From Aquimonas sp002352135 (lineage in GTDB: Bacteria; Pseudomonadota; Gammaproteobacteria; Xanthomonadales; Xanthomonadaceae): DNA of 20,765 nt. The notes beneath the pieces are model-generated. The model did no database searches, was not told where the DNA came from, and saw only the letters and a program-made list of their open reading frames with translations. A program made the position numbers and the translations under genes. Of this stretch, positions 1-7,509 are shown piece by piece. Where the stretch lies: positions 1 through 20,765 of the forward strand of contig DAORND010000049.1 of the NCBI GenBank assembly GCA_035440755.1, given 5' to 3'. The stretch's first letter is position 1. Every line of letters begins with the position of its first letter.

Positions 1-234
1 CACAAGCACGGTCTGGTGCTGGGCAATCTGGTCGGTCTGATCGATGCCGACTATCAGGGTCCATTGCTGATCAGTCTGTGGAATCGCAGCGCAGAACCCT
101 GCAGCATTTCGCCAGGGGATCGCGTGGCGCAGTTGGTCGTGATGCCGATCTGCCGCATCGCATTGAATACCGTCACAGAATTCGAGACCAGCGCACGCGG
201 CAGCGGCGGTTTCGGCCACACTGGTCAAGGCTGA
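1..234 (+). CDS. dut: dUTP diphosphatase (dUTPase), 3' end only
   Basis: This is the C-terminal 77 codons of the trimeric dUTPase that hydrolyses dUTP to dUMP and pyrophosphate. It keeps uracil out of DNA and supplies dUMP for thymidylate synthesis in the cytosol. The frame is open from base 1 and ends at TGA 232-234. Three conserved dUTPase motifs are readable: GLIDADYQG (motif 3, uracil-binding hairpin), PGDRVAQLVV (motif 4), and the glycine-rich, arginine-containing tail RGSGGFGHTG (motif 5), which closes over the triphosphate. The match to the E. coli Dut C-terminus is close throughout. The start lies outside the window. algC begins 20 bp downstream, so the two are probably cotranscribed; the same dut-algC order is known in Pseudomonas. 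Confidence 0.97.
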   Translation, partial: HKHGLVLGNLVGLIDADYQGPLLISLWNRSAEPCSISPGDRVAQLVVMPICRIALNTVTEFETSARGSGGFGHTGQG

Positions 235-253
235 ACCCGCAGGACCTCAGGAC

Positions 254-2581
254 ATGGCAAAGAAGAAAAACAAGAAGGTCGCCGAGCGCGAACCCATCCA
301 GATTCCACCGCAGTTGCTGGCCTTGCAGCGACCATTTTTCATCGGATTGACCGCGATTGCCTGCGTCTCCGGCCTGGTCATCTTCTATCAGGCCTGGCAG
401 GCCTGGACGAGCGCGCGTGCCGGTGAAGCCCTGGTCGAGCTGCGTCAGACCATTTCCGAACAAATCGTGCACGACATCGACGAGCGCAAGAAGCGACTTG
501 CGACCGTCGTCAACGATGCCTATCTGCGCGCTGACGTCGCGGCAGGTGCGATGGAGTCGGCAGGCGAACGCGTCAAGCGGGTCTGGTTTGACGCACCCGC
601 GATCAGCGTCTACAGCGCCCAGCTTGAAGAAGTCTATAAACAGGACTTGCGCGAATTCGGCTACACCCGGCTGGAGTTGATCAATCGTGCGCGCGAAGCC
701 CAAGATCCGGTCGCCGCACCGATCGGCTCCGGTGCACGCGGCAATCTGGGCGTTGCTGCCGCCGTGCGCGAGGCGGGCAAGGCCGTTGGCGTGGTACTGG
801 TCGAGTCGACCCTGAAGAACTACCTGCGTCACATTGAGCAAGCCGACCTGCCGCGCGGCTATCTGGCACTGTCCAACGACTCGGCAATGCTGGCCGAGGC
901 GGGTGACAGCCAGTTCGCCGAACGCGCGCAGCGGCTAGCGGTGGCCGACAGCGGCATGTATCTGAGTGTGGCGGCACCGCCTACCTACAGCTGGGTGCCC
1001 TACGCGCCGCCCGTGCAATTCCTGATGGGCTTCACGATGTTGCTGATGGGCGGCTATCTGGGCTGGGGGCTACGCAAAGCGCAGAGCTTCACCACGACCA
1101 AGATTCGCCCCGAAGAACCCACCTTTCTCGAAACACTGGCGGCGCAACCGCAAGCCGACACCACCAAGAAGCCCGTCATGGACAAACCCACCGTCAAGCC
1201 CAAGGTCCTTATCGATCGCAGCATCTTCCGCGCCTACGACATTCGAGGTGTCGTTGGTGTCGGGATTGACGAAGGGGTGGCCCAACTGATTGGTCAAGCG
1301 GTGGGCAGCCTGATGGCAGATAAGGGTCTGCAGGAAATCGTGGTCGGTCGCGATGGTCGCCTTTCAGGGCCGAGTCTTTCCGCTGCACTGATTGAAGGAT
1401 TGCGGCTTGCAGGTCGTGATGTCATCGACATCGGCATGGTGCCGACACCGGTGACGTATTTCGCTGCCTATCAACTGCACACCGGCTGCTGCATTTCCTT
1501 GACGGGCAGTCACAACCCGCCGGACTACAACGGCTTCAAGATCGTGGTCGGTGGCGAGACCCTGTCTGGCGCCGCCATCCAGGATCTCTACGCGCGAATC
1601 GCGGAAGGGCGTCTGGTAGCCAAGGGCGGCGGTGGCCTGCAGCAACTCGACGTACAGGATGACTACCTGTCGCGGATCGCGGGCGACATCCAGACCGAGC
1701 GGCGCATGCGCATCGTGGTCGATTGCGGCAACGGCGTGGCGGGTGAGATCGCACCCAAAGTGCTCGGCGCTATCGGCTGCGAGGTCGAACCGCTGTTCTG
1801 CGAGATTGATGGCAACTTCCCGAATCACCACCCCGACCCGTCGGATCCGGAAAACCTGCACGATCTGATCGTGATGGTTCAGCGCATGAACGCCGATCTC
1901 GGACTCGCCTTCGATGGCGATGGCGACCGACTGGGCGTGGTCACCAAGTCCGGTGAAGTGATCTTCCCTGATCGTCTGCTGATGCTGTTTGCGCAGGACG
2001 TACTGAGCCGCAATCCGGGGGCCGCGATCATCTATGACGTCAAGTGCACCGGTCATCTGGCAGGCCATGTGCTGCGTAACGGCGGCAGCCCGATCATGTG
2101 GAAGACCGGCCACTCGCTGATCAAGGCCAAGATGCGCGAGACCGAGGCCGAACTGGCGGGCGAAATGAGCGGCCACTTCTTCTTCCAGGAACGCTGGTTC
2201 GGCTTTGACGATGGCGTTTACGCTGCCGCGCGTCTGATGGAGATCCTTGCCGCCGATGATCGGACACCGGAGGAGATTTTTGCCGAGCTGCCCAAAGGCG
2301 TCTCGACACCGGAATTGAAGGTCGTGATGGAGGAAGGTGCGCATTACGCCTTCATGGATCGTTTCCTGGCCGCCGCAAAGTTTGAAGGCGGCAAGGTGAT
2401 CACCATTGATGGCATCCGTGTCGACTGGCCGGACGGCTGGGGCCTGGTGCGTTGCTCGAACACCACGCCAAGCCTGGTCCTGCGCTTCGATGCAGACAAC
2501 GACATTGCACTGAACCGCATCCAGGAAGCCTTCCGCGCGCAGATGCTCGCCGTGGATGCGGGTTTGACGCTGCCGTTCTGA
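254..2581 (+). CDS. algC: Phosphomannomutase/phosphoglucomutase AlgC with membrane-anchored N-terminal extension
   Basis: 775 residues. The C-terminal part (about 322-775) is a complete alpha-D-phosphohexomutase that interconverts hexose 6- and 1-phosphates for LPS and exopolysaccharide sugar nucleotides. The phosphoserine loop is GSHNPPDYNGFK with catalytic Ser419. The Mg-binding loop is DGDGDR (554-559). The sugar-specificity loop is GEMSGH (636-641) and the phosphate-binding loop is RCSNTTPS (733-740). The first ~320 residues are extra compared with the ~460-residue enzyme. They hold a lysine-rich cytosolic start, a membrane span at about 28-47, about 200 probably periplasmic residues, a second span at about 254-273, and a charged linker. 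Long AlgC ORFs with such an extension are also annotated in Pseudomonas, downstream of dut. ATG 254 was chosen because it begins the extension in frame 20 bp after dut; the ribosome-binding site is weak. A start near residue 310 could give a soluble form, but I see no strong site there. Confidence 0.95.
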   Translation: MAKKKNKKVAEREPIQIPPQLLALQRPFFIGLTAIACVSGLVIFYQAWQAWTSARAGEALVELRQTISEQIVHDIDERKKRLATVVNDAYLRADVAAGAMESAGERVKRVWFDAPAISVYSAQLEEVYKQDLREFGYTRLELINRAREAQDPVAAPIGSGARGNLGVAAAVREAGKAVGVVLVESTLKNYLRHIEQADLPRGYLALSNDSAMLAEAGDSQFAERAQRLAVADSGMYLSVAAPPTYSWVPYAPPVQFLMGFTMLLMGGYLGWGLRKAQSFTTTKIRPEEPTFLETLAAQPQADTTKKPVMDKPTVKPKVLIDRSIFRAYDIRGVVGVGIDEGVAQLIGQAVGSLMADKGLQEIVVGRDGRLSGPSLSAALIEGLRLAGRDVIDIGMVPTPVTYFAAYQLHTGCCISLTGSHNPPDYNGFKIVVGGETLSGAAIQDLYARIAEGRLVAKGGGGLQQLDVQDDYLSRIAGDIQTERRMRIVVDCGNGVAGEIAPKVLGAIGCEVEPLFCEIDGNFPNHHPDPSDPENLHDLIVMVQRMNADLGLAFDGDGDRLGVVTKSGEVIFPDRLLMLFAQDVLSRNPGAAIIYDVKCTGHLAGHVLRNGGSPIMWKTGHSLIKAKMRETEAELAGEMSGHFFFQERWFGFDDGVYAAARLMEILAADDRTPEEIFAELPKGVSTPELKVVMEEGAHYAFMDRFLAAAKFEGGKVITIDGIRVDWPDGWGLVRCSNTTPSLVLRFDADNDIALNRIQEAFRAQMLAVDAGLTLPF

Positions 2582-2616
2582 GCTGCGCGGGATGGAAGGA
2601 TCGAGAACCTCTTGCC

Positions 2617-3918
2617 TCAATCCATACATAGCCAGAACGCGCAGCCCGGCTTCGCGCGGTTGACCAAGCGAAGCCGCCATCCGTGCGTTTCGGCGAGTTG
2701 GCGGGCAATGGCCAGACCCAGACCGGCCCCGCCTGTCGCGCGCTGTCGCGAAGCGTCGATCCGATAGAACGGCCGAAAGACGGCATCGCGCAATTCGGGC
2801 GCAATCCCCGGACCGTTGTCACGGACAGCGAAGAACAGTCTTTGCTGACGCTTGCGCACCACGACCTGCACTTCGGTTGCGCCGTATCTCGTCGCATTCT
2901 GGATCAGGTTACCCAGGATGCGGCGCAGAGCCGTTGACGCCACTGCCCGCTCACCAAGGTCTGCTGACATCCGCAAGCGAATCGGGATCGGCGACAGTGC
3001 CTGTTCGGCGTCCACCCACTCCTGCAAGACCGTCTGTATGGAGATCGGCTGCGCTGCCTCCACCTGTTGAGCACGTGAGAGCGTCAATTGAGCGCCGATC
3101 AACAGATCCATTTCGGCGATGTCGCTCTCCAGACGCTGCCGGACAGTGCTTGGGAGGTCGTCCTCCATCATGCCGATGGCCATCTTCATGCGACTGAGCG
3201 GCGTACGCAGGTCGTGCGATACGCCTGCGAGCAGAACCTGTTGGTGCTGCTGCTGAATGGCGACTTCGTTGGCCATGGCTTGCATGGCGCGGCCCAGATT
3301 GTGCAGTTCGCGAATGTCGCTGTCCGGCACCTCGGCGCTCGCGCCGACGGTCGCCAGTTTGTGTGTGCTTGCCTCCAAGGCACGAACCGGCGCACTGACA
3401 TGACGTGCCAGAAGAAAGGCAACCAGAAACGCCGTCGACAACGTGGCGATTGCCATACCGATCAGGGCCCGGTTTGGTCGTGGCGTGATTCTCTGCTTGG
3501 TAAACGAAAAGCGCAGCCAATGTTCAGACACGCGCACGTCGACATGGAACTGTCCCGGTGGTGACTCGCTGAGTCGCAGGTCCTCTTCCTGTTGCAGTCG
3601 ACGATGCAGACTCTCGTGCAGCAAGGCCAGATAGGGATGCGCTTGTATCGACTCGACCGAAGCAGGCCTCACCGGCGTACTGACCGCCAAAGCGTGCGCG
3701 TCCTGCAGTTCTTCGACAAATGCCGGTCGCGTGTCGGGCGGCAATTCGGCCCAAGTGCGGGCTGACAGCACAAGAAGCGCGGAGAAGTCGTCTGCCGATC
3801 GCTCAGCGAGTGGCCGCAGCACGTACACGTAACCGAGGGTAGCGGACACCGCAAGGGCAATCAGAAGGCCCGTGCCCACCGCCAACAGACTGCGCTGAAA
3901 CAGGCTGACCCGCTTCAT
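2617..3918 (-). CDS. EnvZ-like sensor histidine kinase
   Basis: 433 residues, inner membrane. Span 1 is at about 11-34 and is followed by a periplasmic sensing region of ~115 residues. Span 2 is at about 151-172, followed by HAMP. The HisKA domain has GVSHDLRTPLSRMK with phospho-acceptor His235, very close to the EnvZ box. The HATPase domain has an N box (Asn337/Asn341), a G1 box DNGPG (367-371) and a G2 box GGAGLGLA (396-403). All catalytic boxes are intact. The ATG (3916-3918) overlaps the stop of the upstream response regulator in an ATGA, so the two are translationally coupled. It converges on algC with 35 bp between stop codons and no clear hairpin there. The signal sensed cannot be read from sequence. 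Confidence 0.96.
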   Translation of the reverse strand: MKRVSLFQRSLLAVGTGLLIALAVSATLGYVYVLRPLAERSADDFSALLVLSARTWAELPPDTRPAFVEELQDAHALAVSTPVRPASVESIQAHPYLALLHESLHRRLQQEEDLRLSESPPGQFHVDVRVSEHWLRFSFTKQRITPRPNRALIGMAIATLSTAFLVAFLLARHVSAPVRALEASTHKLATVGASAEVPDSDIRELHNLGRAMQAMANEVAIQQQHQQVLLAGVSHDLRTPLSRMKMAIGMMEDDLPSTVRQRLESDIAEMDLLIGAQLTLSRAQQVEAAQPISIQTVLQEWVDAEQALSPIPIRLRMSADLGERAVASTALRRILGNLIQNATRYGATEVQVVVRKRQQRLFFAVRDNGPGIAPELRDAVFRPFYRIDASRQRATGGAGLGLAIARQLAETHGWRLRLVNRAKPGCAFWLCMD

Positions 3919-4646
3919 GTGGAGCGATCCCCCTGCGGCGAGAACAGGTAGCCCTCGCCCCAGATCGTGCGAATGAAGACCGGCGTGTCCGGCTTGGGTT
4001 CGATCTTGCGGCGCAATCGGGTTATCCGGACATCGACGCTCCGGCCAAACGGATTACGCTCGTAGCCCTTGAGGAGGGTGATCAGCTGATCCCGCGACAG
4101 CACGCGATTGGCGTGTTCGCAGAGGATTCTCAGCAGATTGAACTCGCCTGAAGTCAGCGCCACCTCCTGGTCGTCGCGCATCAGCGTGTGCTGTTGGAGA
4201 TCCAACTGGTAGCCGCCGAATTGACAGCGGCTCGACGTTGATGCGGCCGCTTGGACCGGATGGGCACGTCGCAATACCGCCCGCACCCGCGCCAGCAACT
4301 CACGCGGTCCGAAGGGCTTGGCCAGATAGTCGTCCGCGCCCACTTCGAGGCCGACGATGCGATCCACCTCGTCGCCCCGGGCGGAAGCAATGATGACCGG
4401 CGTTTCCGACTGCGCCCGCAAGCTGCGCAGCAAGCTCAGCCCATCCTCACCAGGAAGCATCAGATCAAGCACGATCAGATCAATCGCCTCGCGGGCCAAT
4501 GCCGCGCGCATCTCCATGCCGTCACCGGCTTCGATGACGTTCAATGCGTTCTGTCGCAAGTACGTCGCCACCAACTCGCGCAGCGCACGATCATCCTCCA
4601 CCAGCAGGACACAGGCTGTCGAAAGATTGGGCACGAGGTCAGTCAT
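3915..4646 (-). CDS. OmpR-like response regulator
   Basis: 243 residues, cytosolic DNA-binding partner of the kinase that follows it. The receiver domain has the acidic pocket Asp18/Asp19, phospho-acceptor Asp61 in VLDLMLPGEDGL, a Ser at the usual Thr switch position (Ser88) and Lys110 in AKPFGPRELLARVRAVLRR. The run DEVDRIVGLEVGADDY closely matches OmpR. The C-terminal winged helix ends with SVDVRITRLRRKIE and IRTIWGEGYLFSP, typical of OmpR/PhoB recognition helix and wing. ATG 4646 is taken because it gives the normal length; the Shine-Dalgarno is weak. It is divergent from the 79-residue and DUF2202 exported-protein genes, with a possible direct-repeat binding site in the gap. Orthology to OmpR is likely but not proven, so no symbol is given. 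Confidence 0.95.
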   Translation of the reverse strand: MTDLVPNLSTACVLLVEDDRALRELVATYLRQNALNVIEAGDGMEMRAALAREAIDLIVLDLMLPGEDGLSLLRSLRAQSETPVIIASARGDEVDRIVGLEVGADDYLAKPFGPRELLARVRAVLRRAHPVQAAASTSSRCQFGGYQLDLQQHTLMRDDQEVALTSGEFNLLRILCEHANRVLSRDQLITLLKGYERNPFGRSVDVRITRLRRKIEPKPDTPVFIRTIWGEGYLFSPQGDRST

Positions 4647-4822
4647 CGGTCGTCCATTTCAGTGAAGTGCCATAGCGATCCAGGATTCGATATCCGCATG
4701 CTAAGGGCGACCGTGCCCGAGGCGCATTGCTGAAACACATTGAAACGTCTTGTTGCAGCCGGGAAAACCCTGCGCAACGCCTTCCGCGGAGACTGCAGCC
4801 ATCACCGCTGCAGGAGCACCGC
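4647..4822. promoter_or_regulatory. Divergent intergenic region between OmpR-like regulator and exported-protein genes
   Basis: 176 bp that must hold the promoters of both the two-component operon (leftward) and the exported-protein/DUF2202 unit (rightward). The only clear structure is the TGAAAC direct repeat at 4731-4746, listed separately. No convincing -35/-10 pair could be fixed by eye. Confidence 0.5.
4731..4746 (+). promoter_or_regulatory. Candidate OmpR-family binding site: TGAAAC-N4-TGAAAC direct repeat
   Basis: Two identical hexamers TGAAAC start exactly 10 bp apart (4731 and 4741). A decayed third unit, TGTTGC, starts at 4751. OmpR/PhoB-type regulators bind tandem half-sites with about one helical turn between them, and such a regulator is encoded next to this site. 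The repeat lies ~77-92 bp upstream of the rightward gene start and ~85-100 bp upstream of the regulator's own start. The direct repeat is seen; its use as an operator is inferred. Confidence 0.4.
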
Positions 4823-5062
4823 ATGCACTACCTACGTTGGATTGCCGTCGCGTCGCTACTGGTCGCTACCAGCACGTTCGCTGTCGAGGCACCCAAGCAG
4901 CTCGACTCCTCTCTGCCGCTCAGTGCCTCGGCCGTCGCCTCGCATCGCACGTCCGCCGCAACCGTTTCCACCCACCCGACGGGTCAACGCAGACGAGGTT
5001 TGCGTTACGGCGCCGGGTTCGAGGCGCGGCAACAGGCCGGAAGGCCGCGCCAGCGGCGCTGA
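4823..5062 (+). CDS. Small exported protein, function unknown
   Basis: 79 residues. The start is set by ATG 4823 with a good GGAG ribosome-binding site at 4812-4815. The first ~23 residues (MHYLRWIAVASLLVATSTFA) are a standard Sec signal peptide with an Ala-x-Ala-like end. The mature part is low-complexity and Ser/Ala/Thr-rich, then Arg/Gly-rich near the C-terminus (RRGLRYGAGFEARQQAG). I recognise no domain. The DUF2202 gene starts 79 bp downstream on the same strand, so a shared transcript is likely. Signal peptide plus ribosome-binding site argue that this is a real gene even though it is small. Confidence 0.65.
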   Translation: MHYLRWIAVASLLVATSTFAVEAPKQLDSSLPLSASAVASHRTSAATVSTHPTGQRRRGLRYGAGFEARQQAGRPRQRR

Positions 5063-5141
5063 TCGCCGCCCCATTGGTTGTAGCCACTCAACGTTCACCG
5101 ATTCATTTCACCCCGCTGTTTCACCCCCCAAGGAGCACATC

Positions 5142-5795
5142 ATGAACACTCGCCATTCCGCTCGTCGCCCACTCTGGCTGGCCATCGCTGCCATCGGCAT
5201 CCTCGGCTCCAGCATCGCTTTGGCTGCCGGTGGCCCACCCCGCATCGGCCCGGGGACCATGCCATTGAGCCCCACTGAAATCGCCGACCTGAAGTTCATG
5301 CGTGAAGAAGAAAAGGTGGCACGCGATCTTTACCTCGCTCTGGATGAGCGCTGGGGCAGTATGCCGTTCGCCAACATTGTCAATTCCGAGGAAAGTCACA
5401 TGACGGCGATCCTTCAGTTGCTGCGCAATTACCGTATCGCCGATCCTGTCGCAGGCAATCTGGTGGGTGAGTTCAGCGACCCGGAACTGCAGTCCCTCTA
5501 CGACTCCCTGTTGCAGCGTGGGGAGCAATCCGAGCTTGAAGCACTGCGTGTCGGCGGCTTCGTTGAAGAGGCTGACATCCTCGATCTTCTGACCGCGATG
5601 GAGCACGCCTCGCGAGCGGATATCGACCAGACCTATGCCCGACTGGCCTGCGGTTCGCGCAATCACCTGCGTGCCTTCGCCGCCACGGCAACGGCGCTGA
5701 GTGGCGCGGCCTATACGGCTCAGATCATGGATCAGAAAGCCGTCGACGCCATTCTGACCAGTCCGCAGGAGCGTTGCGGCGGCCCAAGTCGCTGA
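5142..5795 (+). CDS. DUF2202 ferritin-like exported protein
   Basis: 217 residues. ATG 5142 is chosen because AGGAG lies at 5131-5135 and the protein then begins with a signal peptide (about residues 1-29, ending IALAAG). Upstream in-frame ATGs would bury this signal. The mature part matches DUF2202, a ferritin-like four-helix family. It has REEEKVARDLY (54-64) with Glu55-57, NSEESHM (81-87) with Glu83/84 and His86, VEEADILDL (141-149), and GSRNHLRAF (171-179). These Glu/His pairs are where a di-iron or other metal site would sit. No enzymatic activity is established for the family, so a role in metal binding or oxidative stress in the envelope is inference. It is followed by a hairpin terminator. 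Confidence 0.9.
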   Translation: MNTRHSARRPLWLAIAAIGILGSSIALAAGGPPRIGPGTMPLSPTEIADLKFMREEEKVARDLYLALDERWGSMPFANIVNSEESHMTAILQLLRNYRIADPVAGNLVGEFSDPELQSLYDSLLQRGEQSELEALRVGGFVEEADILDLLTAMEHASRADIDQTYARLACGSRNHLRAFAATATALSGAAYTAQIMDQKAVDAILTSPQERCGGPSR

Positions 5796-5811
5796 GCGAT
5801 TGATCCGCAGT

Positions 5812-5844
5812 GGTCAGCCTTGCCCGAGCAAGGCAAGGCTGACC
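5812..5844. terminator. Hairpin terminator between convergent genes
   Basis: A perfect 13-bp stem: GGTCAGCCTTGCC (5812-5824) pairs with GGCAAGGCTGACC (5832-5844) around a 7-nt loop. It lies 17 bp after the DUF2202 stop and 10 bp before the stop of the leftward efflux operon, so it can serve both strands. No T-run follows on either strand, which is common in GC-rich genomes. Its position in a convergent gap makes a terminator the best reading. Confidence 0.75.
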
Positions 5845-5854
5845 GACTGCCTGT

Positions 5855-7207
5855 TCAGTCCGTCAGCCTGGCGGTCAAGGGTTCGTCAACATCCATCTGG
5901 ACAGCGGCCTCATCAACTGTCTCATGAGACGCATGCGATGGTCGATCCAGCCAGAATCCATGCGCGTCGAGAAACAGTCCTGCATTGGCCGCATGGACCG
6001 AAGCACGCGCTTCAATCTCACGTGTTCGCGCTTCGGCAGCCGAGCGCCGCGCCTGCACCAGCACGTCAAAAGACACTTCGCCCAAGGCCCAGCCCGTGCT
6101 CAATCGCGTGGCCCGGGACTCAGCGGCGATGGCGGCATCCTGCCAGGCCTGCCACTGCTGCCAGAGCGCTGCGGCCGCCTGTTCTCGTTGCGCCAGCGCC
6201 AGCTTCATTTCGCGGATTTCGGCCTGCACGCTGGCACCCAGCTCGGCGGCAGCGGCGGCCGCTTGTTGCGCTTGCAATCCTCGTCGCACCGTGCCGAGCG
6301 GAATGCTCAAGGTCAGTCCGACACCGCGTTCTGCGCCATCGCGCTCGCTGAGCACGCGAAAGCCCAATGTCGGATCGGGATGCCGCTCGGCCGCTTGCCG
6401 ATCCGATTCCAGATCGGCAATCGCTGCGCGTTGGCGGAGAACTTCCAGCTCGTGACTGTGCTGCTCTACCACCGTCCACCAGCCGCCCGTCGGTAGCGGC
6501 AGATTCTCCGGCGCCGGGAGTGCGGACAGACTCTCCGACAGCACCGGAATCAAGCGCGGATAGCGCAGGCGAAGTTGTGCTTCAGCCGCCTGCTGGCGTT
6601 GTTGCACAACCAGGGTTTCCGCGCGAACTTCGGCCAGCAACTGGGTCAAGGCATCGCGCTCTGCCGCCGAGGCCTGACCCACCCGCCAGCGCGCATCGAT
6701 GGCCTGCCATTCGCGCTGACTGGCTTCCTCACGTGTGAGAGCGCTTTGCACCAACTCGTTGGCGACACGCCATTGCATCCAGGTCTGCAGCAGATCCATC
6801 GCTACCTGATGGCGAACGTCCTCGGCCGCAGCATGAGCGAGTTCCGTCATGCGCGTCGCGGTCGCCTGATCGATGGCGCGCTTGTCAGGCCAGCGAATCG
6901 CCTTGGACATGCCGACGTTCCATTCGCCGAATCGTCCCTCCTGATCCACGTCACGCCGCAACCACTCGGCATTGACGCTGGCCTCATGAGGTCCGCGTCG
7001 ACGCAGCGCCGCCTCGGCAAGGGCACGATCCACGCCAGCGCTTGCCGACTGCAGCGCCAGACTTTCCTGCAGTGTGCTTTGCACCAATGGCTCTGGCGGC
7101 AGGATTTGCAACAGTGTCGGTGGCACCTCCAGCGCCGCACTGCCAAGTGGCCACAGCAAGGAAAGCCAGAGCACGGTCCGTTGTAGGTTCCCCCATCGCG
7201 TACTCAT
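5855..7207 (-). CDS. czcC: Outer-membrane factor of heavy-metal RND efflux system (TolC/CzcC family)
   Basis: 450 residues. ATG 7207 is chosen over one 12 codons upstream because GGGAGG lies 5-10 nt before it and a signal peptide follows (about 1-25, ending GSAALE). It also gives an ATGA overlap with the DUF3240 stop. The body has two related halves rich in Ala, Glu, Gln and Arg with long coiled-coil stretches, as in TolC/OEP proteins. SKAIRWPDKR and LGFRVLSERDGAERGVGLTLSIPLG fit the family's beta-strand regions. It would form the trimeric channel that carries metal across the outer membrane. The C-terminal tail is His- and Asp/Glu-containing. It is the last gene of the operon. Confidence 0.9.
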   Translation of the reverse strand: MSTRWGNLQRTVLWLSLLWPLGSAALEVPPTLLQILPPEPLVQSTLQESLALQSASAGVDRALAEAALRRRGPHEASVNAEWLRRDVDQEGRFGEWNVGMSKAIRWPDKRAIDQATATRMTELAHAAAEDVRHQVAMDLLQTWMQWRVANELVQSALTREEASQREWQAIDARWRVGQASAAERDALTQLLAEVRAETLVVQQRQQAAEAQLRLRYPRLIPVLSESLSALPAPENLPLPTGGWWTVVEQHSHELEVLRQRAAIADLESDRQAAERHPDPTLGFRVLSERDGAERGVGLTLSIPLGTVRRGLQAQQAAAAAAELGASVQAEIREMKLALAQREQAAAALWQQWQAWQDAAIAAESRATRLSTGWALGEVSFDVLVQARRSAAEARTREIEARASVHAANAGLFLDAHGFWLDRPSHASHETVDEAAVQMDVDEPLTARLTD

Positions 7208-7509
7208 GCCAGCCTCCCGAAGTCCAGCACCGCTTCGGTCCACCAGGCGATGTCCTGACGCGGCAGGACTTTGCGCAACGCAGCGACCAGCGCGCTGACG
7301 TGATCGCAGGGCATGACGCTCATCAGCACCATCCGCTCGACCCGCCCGCGCACGCGCTCATGGATGTCGGCCCGCTCGAAGCCGAATCCGTGCCCATCAC
7401 CGTTGAGGATGGTGTAGCCCGGCAGTTCGGGACTGTGGCTTGCCAGCGCCGCCAGCAACGCGTCTTCGGCGTCGCTCGGGAAGGCCAGCATCAGCTTGCA
7501 GAGTTTCAT
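7204..7509 (-). CDS. DUF3240 family PII-like protein in RND operon
   Basis: 101 residues. The start ATG 7509 shares one base with the czcA stop (TGATG), and AAGGAG lies ~8-13 nt upstream. The stop overlaps the czcC start as ATGA. The family is small, cytosolic and has a ferredoxin-like PII/CutA-type fold. It is commonly found in CzcCBA-type operons. Visible features are MKLCKLMLAF (first strand), the central GFGFERADIHERVRGRVERMV with GH/GF and an Arg-rich helix, and the C-terminal WWTEAVLDFGRL. By analogy with PII trimers it could sense a metal or nucleotide and tune the pump, but no function is established. Translational coupling on both sides says it is made with the pump. Confidence 0.85.
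   Translation of the reverse strand: MKLCKLMLAFPSDAEDALLAALASHSPELPGYTILNGDGHGFGFERADIHERVRGRVERMVLMSVMPCDHVSALVAALRKVLPRQDIAWWTEAVLDFGRLA

Noticed and set aside
2582..2616. Terminator between algC and the convergent EnvZ-like kinase
   Set aside because: No inverted repeat of useful length is visible in these 35 bases.
1364..2680. 438-codon open frame on the - strand opposite algC
   Set aside because: It overlaps the conserved mutase domain, has no ribosome-binding site or recognisable domain, and runs into the kinase gene region in another frame.
4740..5141. N-terminal extension of the DUF2202 gene
   Set aside because: The extension would precede a perfect signal peptide and a strong AGGAG site at 5131-5135, and overlaps the small exported protein gene in another frame.
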